Origin: Symsagittifera roscoffensis
Taxonomy: Eukaryota; Xenacoelomorpha; Acoela; Convolutidae
Direction: 5' to 3'
Assembly: GCF_963678635.1 (NCBI RefSeq)
Contig: NC_087062.1
Location: 17,845,789 to 17,909,788, forward strand
Length of the DNA: 64,000 bases
The number at the start of each line of letters is the position of its first letter. Within the stretch, counting starts at the first letter, position 1. This document shows positions 1-13,100 of the stretch, one piece after another. Below the pieces are notes generated by a model. That model saw nothing but the letters and a program-made list of their open reading frames with translations, searched no databases and was not told the origin of the DNA. Position numbers and translations under genes: made by a program.

Positions 1-3000
1 TTTAATTTAAGGATTCTATATATCGCAAGCAACTAGAAGATCACTCAAACCAAATACTTGAGGCGTTTGAACAAAAAATCATTTCATTCTTGACAAAAAT
101 GCCCTAATCGAATCACAGCTCATTTCAATTGTACGGAGAACCTTGCCAGTGTTTCATCCCAAAAAGTGAAACTCATTCAAACTCGTGTTGGAATTAATCT
201 TGTTTTTTTTTCACTAATTTGTGATAATATTTCTTTTAAAGAAACAAAAAATTCTTTCCACTCTTGACGAGAACGCACTAATCGAATCACCGCTCATTTT
301 AATTGGACTGATAATCTTGTCGGTTTTCAGATCAAAACGTGCCTTTCATTGAACTCGTGATGGAAGTAATCCTGTTATTTTTCATTTAATTTGTAATAAA
401 ACTTCCTTTATGGGGAAAATCTAATTACAACGTGAATTAGGGATTCTATACATCCCAAACAACTAGAATATCACTCAAATCAAATATTCGAGGCGTTGAA
501 ACAAAAAATTCCTTTCATTCTTGACGAGCACCCACTAATCGAATCAAAGCTTATTTCAGTGGGGCGGATAATTTTGTCGGTTTTTCAAGTCAAAATGTAA
601 CTTTCAATTGAACTCGTGTTGAAATTATTCTTGTTATTTTTCAGTTAAATTGTAATAATACTTCTTTTATTGGGAAAATCTATTTACAACGTGATTTAAG
701 GACTCTATAAATCGCAAGCAACTAGAAGATCACTCAAATCAAATACGTGAGGCGTTGAAACAAAAAATTCTTTTCATTCACGAAAACGCACTGAGCAAAT
801 CACAGCTCATTTCAATTGAACTGGACGGATAATTTTGTCGGTGTTTCATTCCAAAACGTGACTTTCATTGAACTCGTGTTGGAATTGATCCCGTTAATTT
901 TCAGTTAATTTGTGATAGTATGTCTTTTATTGGGAAATTGTATTTAAAATTTAATTTAAGGATTCTATATATCGCAAGCAAGTAGAAGATCACTCAAACC
1001 AAATACTTGAGGCGTTTGAACAAAAAATCATTTCATTCTTGACAAAAATGCCCTAATCGAATCACAGCTCAATTCAATTGTACGGATAACCTTGCCAGTG
1101 TTTCATCCCAAAAAGAGTAATTCATTCAAACTCGTGTTGGAATTAATCTTGTTTTTTTTTCACTAATTTGTGATAATATTTCTTTTAAAGAAACAAAAAA
1201 TTCTTTCCACTCTTGACGAGAACGCACTAATCGAATCACCGCTCATTTTAATTGGACTGATAATCTTGTCGGTTTTCAGATCAAAACGTGCCTTTCATCG
1301 AACTCGTGACGGAAGTAATCCTGTTATTTTTCATTTAATTTGTAATAAAACTTCCTTTATTGGGAAAATCTAATTACAACGTGAATTAAGGATTCTATAC
1401 ATCCCAAACAACTAGAATATCACTCAAATCAAATATTTGAGGCGTTGAAACAAAAAATTTCTTTCATTCTTGACGAACACCCACTAATCGAATCAAAGCT
1501 TATTTCAGTGGGGCGAATAATTTTGTCGGTTCTTCAAGTCAAAACGTAACTTTCAATTGAACTCGTGTTGAAATTATTCCTGTTATTTTTCAGTTAAATT
1601 GTAATAATACTTCTTTTATTGGGAAAATCTATTTACAACGTGATTTATGGACTCTATGAATCGCAAGCAACTAGAAGATCACTCAAATCAAATACGTGAG
1701 GCGTTGAAACAAAAATTCTTTTCATTCTTCACGAAAACGCACTAAGCAAATCACAGCTCATTTCAATTGAACTGGACGGATAATTTTGTCGGTGTTTCAT
1801 TCCAAAACGTGACTTTCATTGAACTCGTGTTAGAATTAATCCTGTTATTTTTCAGTTAGTTTGTGAAAGTATTTCTTTTTCAGGGGAAAAAGTATTTAAG
1901 TCATTTAAGGATTCTATACATCGCAAGCAAGTAGAAGATCACTCAAACCAAATACTTGAGGCGTTTGAACAAAAAATCATTTCATTCTTGACAAAAATGC
2001 CCTAATCGAATCACAGCTCATTTCAATTGTACGGATAACCTTGCCAGTGTTTCATCCAAAAAAAGAGTAATTCATTCAAACTCGTGTTGGAATTAATCTT
2101 GTTTTTTTTTTCAACTAATTTGTGATAATATTTCTTTTAAAGAAACAAAAAATTCTTTCCACTCTTGACGAGAACGCACTAATCGAATCACCGCTCATTT
2201 TAATTGGACTGATAATCTTGTCGGTTTTCAGATCAAAACGTGCCTTTCATCGAACTCGTGACGGAAGTAATCCTGTTATTTTTCATTTAATTTGTAATAA
2301 AACTTCCTTTATTGGGAAAATCTAATTACAACGTGAATTAAGGATTCTATACATCCCAAACAATTAGAATATCACTCAAATCAATTATTTGAGGCGTTGA
2401 AACAAAAAATTCCTTTCATTCTTGACGAACACCCACTAAACGAATCAAAGCTTATTTCAGTGGGGCGAATAATTTTGTCGGTTTTTCAAGTCAAAACGTA
2501 ACTTTCAATTGAACTCGTGTTGAAATTATTCCTGTTATTTTTCATTTAATTTGTAATAATACTTCTTTTATTGGGAAAATCTATTTACAACGTGATTTAA
2601 GGACTCTATAAATCGCAAGCAACTAGAAGATCACTCAAGTCAAAGACGTGAGGCGTTGAAACAAAAAATTCTTTTCATTCTTCACGAAAACGCACTAAGC
2701 AAATCACAGCTCATTTTAATTGAACTGGACGGATAATTTGGTCGGTGTTTCATTCCAAAACGTGACTTTCATTGAACTCGTGTTGGAATTGATCCCGTTA
2801 TTTTTCAGTTAATTTTGTGATAGTATGTCTTTTATTGGGAAATTGTATTTAAAATTTAATTTAAGGATTCTATATATCGCAAGCAAGTAGAAGATCACTC
2901 AAACCAAATACTTGAGGCGTTTGAACAAAAAATCATTTCATTCTTGACAAAAATGCCCTAATCGAATCACAGCTCATTTCAATTGTACGGAGAACCTTGC

Positions 3001-5878
3001 CAGTGTTTCATCCCAAAAAGTGAAATTCATTCAAACTCGTGTTGGAATTAATCTTGTTTTTTTTTCACTAATTTGTGATAATATTTCTTTCAAAGAAACA
3101 AAAAATTCTTTCCACTCTTGACGAGAACGCACTAATCGAATCACCGCTCATTTTAATTGGACTGATAATCTTGTCGGTTTTCAGATAAAAACGTGCCTTT
3201 CATCGAACTCGTGATGGAAGTAATCCTGTTATTTTTCATTTAATTTGTAATAAAACTTCCTTTATTGGGAAAATCTAATTACAACGTGAATTAAGGATTC
3301 TATACATCCCAAACAACTAGAATATCACTCAAATCAAATATTCGAGGCGTTGAAACAAAAAATTCCTTTCATTCTTGACGAGCACCTACTAATCGAATCA
3401 AAGCTTATTTCAGTGGGGCGGATAATTTTGTCGGTTTTTCAAGTCAAAATGTAACTTTCAATTGAACTCGTGTTGAAATTATTCTTGTTATTTTTCAGTT
3501 AAATTGTAATAATACTTCTTTTATTGGGAAAATCTATTTACAACGTGATTTGAGGACTCTATAAATCGCAAGCAACTAGAAGATCACTCAAGTCAAATAC
3601 GTGAGGCGTTGAAACAAAAACTTCTTTTCATTCTTCACGAAAACGCACTAAGCAAATCACAGCTCATTTTAATTGAACTGGACGGATAATTTTGCCGGTG
3701 TTTCATTCCAAAACGTGACTTTCATTGAACTCGTGTTGGAATTGATCCCGTTATTTTTCAGTTAATTTGTGATAGTATGTCTTTTATTGGGAAATTGTAT
3801 TTAAAATTTAATTTAAGGATTCTATATATCGCAAGCAAGTAGAAGATCACTCAAACCAAATACTTGAGGCGTTTGAACAAAAAATCATTTCATTCTTGAC
3901 AAAAATGCCCTAATCGAATCACAGCTCATTTCAATTGTACGGAGAACCTTGCCAGTGTTTCATCCCAAAAAGTGAAATTCATTCAAACTCGTGTTGGAAT
4001 TAATCTTGTTTTTTTTTCACTAATTTGTGATAATATTTCTTTCAAAGAAACAAAAAATTCTTTCCACTCTTGACGAGAACGCACTAATCGAATCACCGCT
4101 CATTTTAATTGGACTGATAATCTTGTCGGTTTTCAGATAAAAACGTGCCTTTCATCGAACTCGTGATGGAAGTAATCCTGTTATTTTTCATTTAATTTGT
4201 AATAAAACTTCCTTTATTGGGAAAATCTAATTACAACGTGAATTAAGGATTCTATACATCCCAAACAACTAGAATATCACTCAAATCAAATATTCGAGGC
4301 GTTGAAACAAAAAATTCCTTTCATTCTTGACGAGCACCTACTAATCGAATCAAAGCTTATTTCAGTGGGGCGGATAATTTTGTCGGTTTTTCAAGTCAAA
4401 ATGTAACTTTCAATTGAACTCGTGTTGAAATTATTCTTGTTATTTTTCAGTTAAATTGTAATAATACTTCTTTTATTGGGAAAATCTATTTACAACGTGA
4501 TTTGAGGACTCTATAAATCGCAAGCAACTAGAAGATCACTCAAGTCAAATACGTGAGGCGTTGAAACAAAAACTTCTTTTCATTCTTCACGAAAACGCAC
4601 TAAGCAAATCACAGCTCATTTTAATTGAACTGGACGGATAATTTTGCCGGTGTTTCATTCCAAAACGTGACTTTCATTGAACTCGTGTTGGAATTGATCC
4701 CGTTATTTTTCAGTTAATTTGTGATAGTATGTCTTTTATTGGGAAATTGTATTTAAAATTTAATTTAAGGATTCTATATATCGCAAGCAATTAGAAGATC
4801 ACTCAAACCAAATACTTGAGGCGTTTGAACAAAAAATCATTTCATTCTTGACAAAAATGCCCTAATCGAATCACAGCTCATTTCAATTGTACGGAAAACC
4901 TTGCCAGTGTTTCATCCCAAAAAAAAAATTCATTCAAACTCGTGTGGAATTAATCTTGTTTTTTTTCACTACTTTGTGATAATATTTTTTTCAAAGAAAC
5001 AAAAACTTTTTTCCACTCTTGACGAGAACGCACTAATCGAATCACCGCTCATTTTAATTGGACTGATAATCTTGTCGGTTTTCAGATCAAAACGTGCCTT
5101 TCATTGAACTCGTGATGGAAGTAATCCTGTTATTTTTCATTTAATTTTTAATAAAACTTCCTTTATTGGGAAAATCTAATTACAAAGTGAATTAAGGATT
5201 CTATACATCCCAAACAACTAGAATATCACTCAAATCAAATATTTGAGGCGTTGAAACAAAAAAATCCTTTCATTCTTGACAAACACCCACTAATCGAATC
5301 AAAGCTTATTTCAGTTGGGCGGATAATTTTGTCGGTTTTTCAAGTCAATACGTAACTTTCAATTGAACTCGTGTTGAAATTATTCCTGTTATTTTTCAGT
5401 TAATTTGTAATAATACTTCTTTTATTGGGAAAATCTATTTACAATGAGATTTAAGGACTCTACAAATCGCAAGCAACTAGAAGATCACTCAAATCAAATA
5501 CGTGATGCGTTGAAACAAAAAATTCTTTTCATTCTTCACGAAAACGCAGTAAGCAAATCATTTTGAACTTCGTGAACTCGTGTTAGAATTAATCCTGTTA
5601 TTTTTCAGTAACTTTGTGAAAGTATTTCTCTTAATGGGAAAGCGTATTTACAACGCGATTTAAGGATCCCATATATCGCAAGCAACTAGAATATCACTCA
5701 AATCAAATATTTGAGGCGTTGAAACAAAAAATTCTGTTCATTCTTGACGAAAACCCACTAATCGAATCAAAGCTTATTTCAGTTGGACGGATAATTTTGT
5801 CGGTTTTTTATGCCAAAACGTGACTTTCAATTGAACTCGTGTTGGAATTAATCCTGTTATTTTTCAGTTAATTTGTAA
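1..5878. repeat. Satellite array with about 952-bp higher-order repeat units
   Basis: Direct repeats fill this stretch. The anchor GGATTCTATATATCGCAAGC (last bases vary) opens a unit at 11, 960, 1909, 2865, 3817 and 4769, giving spacings of 949, 949, 956, 952 and 952. Each unit holds four related monomers of roughly 237, 190, 265 and 260 bp; the second lacks the first 60-70 bp of the monomer consensus. All share GAACTCGTGTTGGAATTAAT-like and CTAATCGAATCA-like blocks. The sixth unit is degenerate at its end: a monomer with an internal deletion near 5545-5580, then one extra monomer (5661-5878). The left edge lies outside the window. Short ORFs of 67-68 codons here repeat with the array and are by-products. 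Confidence 0.96.
2865..4768. repeat. Two near-identical adjacent satellite higher-order units
   Basis: Units 2865-3816 and 3817-4768 have the same length and share private variants, for example AACAAAAACTTC and TTTTGCCGGTG in the fourth monomer and GTGATTTGAGGAC before it. Neighbouring units lack these. This is the mark of very recent duplication or local homogenisation, or possibly an assembly duplication. Confidence 0.85.
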
Positions 5879-6100
5879 ACTCGAGGGTTTGTGGGTCCAA
5901 GTAGTTTTTTATTCGAGTTAACTCTTGGTTTTTTTCGCCTTAAAAGGTTTGTTAAGGCCTCACATTGTTTCATTTGACGAGAAAATAAATTTTGTGCGAG
6001 TGTTTTGAGGGATTGTGCGTCCTAGTAGTTTTTTTTTTTCAAAACACTAACACAAATTTAACTTCCTCGTCAAACGAAACAATATGAGTCCTTTAGGCCG
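5876..6100. repeat. Hairpin cluster at the satellite border
   Basis: Two small stem-loops share nearly the same loop text (GGG.TTGTG.GTCC.AGTAGTTTTTT) but have different stems: AACTCGA/TCGAGTT (5878-5919) and GTGTTTTGA/TCAAAACAC (6000-6047). The second is nested in a larger imperfect inverted repeat, left arm about 5956-6008 and right arm about 6039-6099 (both arms contain ATTGTTTC.TTTGACGAG in one orientation). The block could be a foldback element or an end of a mobile element. No gene is visible. Confidence 0.7.
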
Positions 6101-6663
6101 ATATAATATCGGTTGAAACCTAAGAAGCCGAAAAAATGAAACATTTTAAAAAGTCGAAAAAAAATCAAAACTATCATGATTAATAAAAAGTCCCCCTCAC
6201 CCTCACTAACACCACCCGCACATGCAAGCATTTTTCGCTCCGCGAAAGATAACATATGAGGTCATAAAGCCGATTAAATTTAGGCCTAAATCTATCAAGC
6301 CGGATGAGAAGGGCATGAAAAATACAATGCCAAAAAATGTTGTCATGAATATCTACTAGGGGCCCAGCTGAAAGCTGGAGAGACCTGTTTGATTATTTTA
6401 ATATTGATTACTTTAAAATTGTTTTAAAATTTCAGGTTTCTCAAGTCGATAGCGCCCTTCCTACGCAAAAAAGTGAAACAGAAGCTTATGCATTCATTGG
6501 TAGCGTTTTCGGAACCATACAACTTTTTAAGTTCCCTATTTAGAAGGACTGCTTGCGCCCGATAGACGTCGTTCTGGCGGGGGAGGAGAGATCATACAAA
6601 AAATCGTCCTCCCCGTTGTTCTAATACACCTTTGAGGACTAGAATTGAAGTATATAAATGATT

Positions 6664-6820
6664 AAAGTGAGAGGTACAGATTTTTTATGATACCTCTGAA
6701 TTGATCTATGAGCGCATCAGGTGACATTTTCAATACATCATTGCTTCCACACAAGATGACAATGGTGTCGTACTGATCGATTGGCGCATGTTTTAAGTGA
6801 TTTATGACCTCCCATTAAAC
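6664..6820 (-). pseudogene. SGNH/GDSL-hydrolase domain fragment
   Basis: Minus-strand translation gives about 50 residues containing QYDTIVILCGSNDVLKMSP and then LIDQFRGIIK before a stop. The hydrophobic strand followed by GSND fits block III (GxND) of SGNH-fold esterases, and the pattern is common in the esterase-like domain of some LINE ORF1 proteins. A stop lies just upstream, no catalytic GDS block or terminal DxxH block is visible, and nothing in the flanks continues the frame. It is probably a relic of a retroelement ORF; an isolated exon is the alternative. Confidence 0.4.
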
Positions 6821-7203
6821 GGGCCTTTCACACTGCGACAAGGCAAACCGTATCAAGCATGGTTACATGCTAAATATATTTAAAATAAAATCATATGCAC
6901 AATGCTTCAACAATGTGAATAATTATTCACTAGAATTAAGTGAAATGTGTGTTTCACAAACCAGCTAACATTAACTGACATCACAAAAACGTTCTGGAAC
7001 AAACCGACCTGATTAAAGAGAACTAGCGTAACTCGTGCAACTTCTCGTTGGACTTCTTCGAACCATACAAAAAAACTCAACACAAAGCCATTAGCACCAA
7101 GCAAAAGCGAAAAACGTAAGCATAGCGGATTCCATTGTCTAAAAAATACACACAATAAGTATATTGAATCTTTGTTCCAATGCCAAAAAACTTTTAAAAA
7201 AAC
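6821..7203. other. Spacer without recognisable gene
   Basis: A minus-strand open frame of 109 codons (6907-7236) runs into the tandem repeat and has no recognisable domain or clear coding character. I see nothing else of note. Confidence 0.4.
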
Positions 7204-7204
7204 T

Positions 7205-8254
7205 TTTCCTAAGTGTACAGCACTTTCCCGAGACAAATTAAGGACCAGCCGCTTGGGCAGGGGAGTTTCCTACAACCTGGTCTATCGATTAAACCCTTAA
7301 TCCCAAATCTGGATGGGTAGCTTTTGAGGAAATCGATAATTTCCGAAAAAAAAAGGCCAAAAAAGTCAAAAAAAGTGACTTTTCCTAAGTCTATAGCTCT
7401 TCCCCTAGGCAAGTTAAGGACCAGCCGCTTGTGCAGGGGAGTTTCCTACAACCTGGTCTATCGATTAAACCCTTAATTCCAAATCTGGATGGGTAGTTTT
7501 TGAGGAAATCGATAATTTCCGAAAAAATAGGCAAAAAAATCAAAAAAGTGACTTTTCCTCAGTCTATAGCTCTTCCCCTAAGCAAATTAGGGACCAGCCG
7601 CTTGGGCAGGGGAGTTTCCTACAACCTGGTCTATCGATTAAACCCTTAATCCCAAATCTGGACGGGTAGTTTTTGAGGAAATCGGAAAGATTTGAAAAAA
7701 GGCCAAAAAAGTCAAAAAAGTGACTTTTCCTAAGTCTATAGCTCTTCCCCTAGGCAAGTTAAGGACCAGCCGCTTGTGCGGGGTAGTTTCCTACAACCTG
7801 GTCTATCGATTAAACCCTTAATTCCAATTCTGGATGGGTAGTTTTTGAGGAAATTGATAATTTCCGAAAAAATAGGCAAAAAAATCAAAAAAGTGACTTT
7901 TCCTAAGTCTATAGCTCTTCCCCTAAGCAAATTAGGGACCAGCCGCTTGTGCATGGGAGTTTCCTACAACCTGGTCTATCGATTAAACCCTTAATCCCAA
8001 ATCTGGACGGGTAGTTTTTAAGGAAATCGAAAATTTCCGAAAAAATGGGCAAAAAGTGAAAAAAGTACCGAGTTGTGAAGCTTTTCTAAGACCGTAGGGG
8101 GTGGGGTAGGGTAAAAATTGCCCTAAATTTCATGCAGGCAGGTAGGTGAAACGCTACTGAATCCATTGGTACCACTTTTATGAGAATCTGACGAGTAGTT
8201 TTTTGGGAAAGCGAATTTTTCGAAAAAGCGTCTCAAAAAAAAAAAAAAAAAAAA
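7205..8254. repeat. Tandem repeat, about 173-bp unit, ending in an A-run
   Basis: Five good copies begin with TTTCCTAAGT (variants) at about 7205, 7381, 7554, 7726 and 7899. Each contains GGACCAGCCGCTTG, GTTTCCTACAACCTGGTC and TATCGATTAAACCCTTAAT. A sixth, strongly diverged copy runs from about 8082 to 8236 and closes with a run of A at about 8237-8254. The short minus-strand ORFs at 7209-7412 and 7736-7954 are repeat by-products. Confidence 0.9.
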
Positions 8255-10179
8255 CCAGATCTCATCTGGAAAAAAAAAACGTTTTCATAATACCTGTTTA
8301 ATAAATCAAACAGGAATTAATTCGAAGATTTTTTTGCATTTTGGGTTCACCAGAGGGGAACATGAAAATTTTGTTTCCCTTGAAACTACACAAACGTAGG
8401 TCACTAAGCCGATAAAATATAAGCCGGAATCATTCGGGCAGAATAAATTGTTGAGCGACAAAAAATCAAGAAACCGAGAAAGTCAGGGCTAGTTAACTTA
8501 CAAATAGCAAAAAAACTCAAAACACTAAATATAAGCAGACAATAAGTCAACAATCTTCTTTGGAACGGAAAATTTCCCGTTTAAAAACAAAACAGGTGAA
8601 CCCAAGACTTTTGCAGTCCCAGGCGTATTCGCGTCCTCCAGACCAAGTGTGCCAGACAAACGCAAAGAAAGTTGAATTTATTATGAACTGTATCTAAACT
8701 TACCATTTATAATTTTGAATATTCTCTGAACAAGGTTATTTCGGGAAAAAGTCTAGTACCCGATTACAGTACACTTGCTTATCGCAAATATAATATTTCT
8801 CAAAAGCGAGTAGGGCTCCTGGATGGCCTCAAGCCAGATATTTGTCTTTCCAAGCATATGCCTTGCCTCTACGCTATAGACGTAAGTAGTAGCATGAGCT
8901 TGATATGCTAATTAAGTAACTTAACGATTTCTGTGACTTTTATGAAAAAAAGTCCAGTTCCCGGTTGCCTAACCTTTGCCAATGGCAGGGGTAATATTAA
9001 ACTGAACGTTTTTTTTTCAAATCGATAATTGAGTTTTTGTAAACTCATTTTCTTCTCTTGATAATTTGATTTGTAATCAGCAAGTAGCTTCAAGGAAGAT
9101 TGTAAACAGTTACTTCCCATATCTTTCTTTGCCATCTCTTTTTCATGTTTCAGATGTCTTGCCTCTAGTTTTACTTTTTGAATTTACTTAATTTGCTGTT
9201 GTTAGTAATCAATTTTATAGAAATAAGTTCTTTCTTGATTTAGCTAGTCTTTTCGACACTTTTTGGGCATTTCTTACTTCTCGTTTAGGTTCCTGGAATT
9301 CAAAAAAGGCGGTTTCAAAAGCGAAGAATCTTCTTGGAGCTTTATTAATGTAAATGCCTACTCCTGCACATCCATTATTTATTTTCGTTATTTCTTTTCA
9401 GATGCCTGCCTGAGAGATCTCATGTTTACTTGACAAGAATTTAGAAGAGAACCAATATATTTAATTTTGCTGATGTTGTTTAAGTTTCTCGGTGATTTAA
9501 TTTTAGTTGGTTTGATATCAGATTTTATTTCGCCTGTTCTTCAAAACGAGATTCGTAATGGTGAGCTTCAAGTTCAGGTTTTAACAGAATTTATATAAAC
9601 ATTTCGTGTCATATGGGGTGAAAGTGGACTCTGTTTGTGAGCACAGTTTAGTTAGGTAAAACATTTTCTGAAATAAATCGGAATAGTTTTTACTGCTTAA
9701 CGGTAGATAGTTTTCGTTTATTTTTTTTCAAGTTTAACTCAAAACAAGGTAAATAGTAGTTGGGTCTTTCAGTTTTCGAGTTTAAAAAATGATGAGCTCG
9801 GTTTTGAGTTTTGCAAATAGTTAATTTAACAAAAATACAACAACAATTTTTTACAGGGAACAGCATAGCTAATTTGAACGGCATGTTTAACAGCATGTTT
9901 TTGCAACAGCATAAACCGCAATAGGAGGTAGAATTAAATGCAGATTATTTCCCATTAAACTTTTGCCTTTGGTTATTTTTATTGAACACAACAGCATCAG
10001 AATTAAAGCATTACCACAGTAATTAGTTTATTTATCAATTTAAACGCAAATTTATAGAGGGGCATACTTTATCCGCAGCACACAACAATTAATAAAACTT
10101 CGGTGTTAGTCATCAATTAAACGCTCGAAATAATGAATGACATCACAGATCTATAAACTTTAATTGAGAATACCTATAA
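8255..10179. other. Intergenic region downstream of the zinc-finger gene
   Basis: Mostly AT-rich sequence without convincing genes. One minus-strand open stretch (about 8908-9180) would encode a lysine- and glutamate-rich, helix-prone segment (KHEKEMAKKDMG, then NYQEKKMSLQKLNYRFEKK). It resembles the C-terminal coiled coil of transposon-derived Myb/SANT-type proteins, but no DNA-binding domain is seen and confidence is low. Inverted GGGTTCACC motifs lie at 8342 and 8596. Confidence 0.4.
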
Positions 10180-10185
10180 TTTATT
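10180..10185 (-). terminator. Poly(A) signal overlapping the stop codon
   Basis: On the minus strand AATAAA (TTTATT on plus) overlaps the last base of the TAA stop of the zinc-finger gene. This suggests a very short 3' UTR if it is used. An AATTAAAG variant lies about 20 bases further downstream on the minus strand. Confidence 0.5.
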
Positions 10186-13100
10186 TATACAGTTTTGAGG
10201 GTTAACTTCGCATTTCTTACAGGACAAGTGCGTACATGTACACTCACTAGCTTCCCATGGTTAAATACCTCTCCGCACCCATATGGGCACAGCATATGCT
10301 TTTCACATAAACCATGTTTGTTCACGCCATGGAAATGGTACTCTTCGATAGAATCGAAAAACAACTGTTCTCCGAACTCATTTATACACTCAGGGCTCTT
10401 ACATGATTGGTTAACATCAACCACGACAAACCCATGGGTTTTAACCAGATGCAACAAGGCATCCAGAAACAAAGCAAATTGCTTCTCGGAAACCCTTGTT
10501 GTAGGATCAGTGCACAACGTGCATTCAAAATACTTATCTGAGGGTTTTACCTGTCCGCAGACTGAGCACCCAGTCGTCAATTCTGAGCTCTTTGGCGCCA
10601 ATGTCTTGAAAAACTGCTTTGATTCATCAAAAGAAACTATACCTTGTCTCTTTTCACTTGCGTGATCGGATGGTCGTTTTATCTTACGCGTTTCCGAAGG
10701 GGACTTATCCCTTTTAAGTACACGAGGAGCTTCGTTTCGAACTCTTCTCTCAGGTTTTTTCTCAGCTCGCGTTTTAGGTAAGATAGCATTTCTGGGATCT
10801 TCTTTAGAACCAACTTTCGCCTCAGATCTGGAGTGATTCTTATACATGCATAGTTCTTTGGAGTGTTTCTGCATTTCTTCAACATTTGAGAACATGTATT
10901 TGCAAGGACCATTTGAGCAGCGCATGTGAGTCAAACATGCTTCATGTTTTTCGCTTCTGTGAGCTAGCAAATCATTTATATCCATCATCGTACTACCTTG
11001 AGGACATAAATCGCAAGCAAACCGTGTGCTCAAATCAGTCTCTACTGCGTGAACAACAGTCAAATGGATCATAAGTTCGTATTCCTTGATGAAGTACAAG
11101 TTGCACTCCTCGCAATGATGATCCAGCTTCATTGCTTCAATTTCGTATCTGTAGCGACAATTTTTACACTTTCCTAATTTACGTTGTGACGCAACGGTCT
11201 GCAAATCTCTTTTTTGCTTGACAGAAACTGGCATGTCGATTCGTTGTTTAACTGATATCGGCGTATTCAAATTGATTTTCTGATCCATGAGAGCAGGAGG
11301 TATCACTTTCTGCCTTATGACTTTCGGCTCAGCGAACATCGGTAGAGGAGACGGACCTAAAATTGAAAAACTCGTGAGCGCTGTTTGATTGGGGTGATCA
11401 TGTGGGATCATATAGTCCGGGTGCAGACCAACGTGTTCATACGTTTCCGGCATTATAGACCTTTTGGTTTTTCGCGTCGCAGCATAGTCCATTGTTTCAT
11501 CCATCAGATCTGACACCGACTTTAAGTTTTGTGATCGGTTTACAACTAACTCATGGGTAGTTCGTTTTCTTCGGACTCTGAGCCTGCTTTCGTCATTAGC
11601 CGATATGCCATAGCTGAGCTCATTACTCGATTTTTTCAGACTTTTTTCCTGTAGTGAAGTCACTATTTGCTTTTCGACATTTGGCTTTGAGAGCGAGAAC
11701 GGCTCGTCGTCAAACAACTGTTCCTCTTTTTTCATGCGACGCATGCAATCATTGTCGTCTGTTCCTCGAAGTAAATCGTTAGCCACATGTTGACATCTTT
11801 CAATGTGAATGTCTTTCATAGAGTAAGGAAATACTACTCCGCAACTCATTGATGAACAAACATCATGCAAACTGCAGAAACCATGAGCTGATTTCTGATG
11901 GTTGTGGAAGTCCAAGACATCTGCAACAGAAACTTTACAAGTAGCACAGATCAGTCTCATAGATACATTCAGTTTGTGGTGACGCACTAAATGTGCCAGG
12001 AACTCGACTCCATTTATGTACCTGATTCTCAGTTTGAGTGATTTGTTTTCACACAATTTACACTGCGACCAGTTTTCAGAAGGAAGACAGATCAGTTTGC
12101 ATTTTTCGCATGAATAATCCGCTACCTTGCTCAGATTTCTCTTATAAGTGGTCAGTGCAAAGGGTATCATGTTTTCAGTACTGGGTGAGCTATTAGCAGC
12201 ATGGTGATTCTTCACATGTTCACTCAATTTGATCTGATTTCCAAATAGGCAATCACACCCGAAAGGACATTCATAATGGTTGTTACAGACATTAGCTAAT
12301 TCATGTGCCAATAAGTCGTTTACCGTTTGAAACGGCTTAGAGCAGCAAGCACAAAACAGTTCGTCTATAACTGAATCATGAGCGAATTCTTCGTGCAGAG
12401 CAAGACTCCCAGGAGTGCAAAAGACATCATCGCATACGGCGCATGACAACAAATTTCTCGGATACCTCAGTTTACACTTGCCACATTTCATCTTATTTCT
12501 ACTTCCTGATGATACCTTTGAGATTCTTTGAATAGGCGCTAAATATAGAAGGAATCCTGGGAGTCCAAGACTCAGGGGCCCCCTTACTTTAATGAAATCT
12601 TCCCACTCAGCGAATGACTTTGGCCTTTTTCTCGGCTCCGAACCTCTTGACATGTTTTGTGGAACTAATTCTGACATAAGATGAACGCTCTTACTCAACA
12701 TTCCTACATTCGGTCGAATTTGTTCAAGTCGCTTCTTAGTATGCTCGCTTTTTGAACGATAATCAGAGGGACTTCTTTCTTTATCGGCATAGGAATTGGA
12801 TCTGGAGCTTTGCGTAAGTCGACTAATTTCAGGACTAAGAGATTGTTTAGAATCCGACAAGGAATGCCTTGATGAATTTCCGATAGAATGTACATTTTGC
12901 ATATGCTGCATTATGTCTATCTCCGATATAAATAACTCTTGACAGTTTCTTGGACATCGTAAGTGAGCACTAGGACAAGAGTGTTTCGTTGTCAAGTGAT
13001 AATGCATCTCAGAAATCCCCGACGATATCTTACAGACTTCGCACTCAACTTCAAAATCAAGGATCATTTTATGCTGTTTTTTCGAATGCATCAGCGCATC

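Larger units (their letters stand above)
6086..8455 (+). repeat. Dispersed short repeat containing GCCGAT..AAT
   Basis: Three related stretches of about 60 bp occur at about 6086-6150, 6256-6320 and 8395-8450. Each has GTC...(A/T)A(A/G)GCCGAT, an AT-rich palindromic core, then AAGCCG or GGGCAG and a short A-rich tail. The copies are diverged. The family is not recognised. Confidence 0.4.

Noticed and set aside
1170-5107. 67-68 codon ORFs repeated in the satellite
   Set aside because: They recur with the repeat period, overlap monomer borders and have no independent coding signal.
7205-8090. CRISPR-like array
   Set aside because: Units of 173 bp repeat over their whole length with no unique spacers, and the genome is animal.
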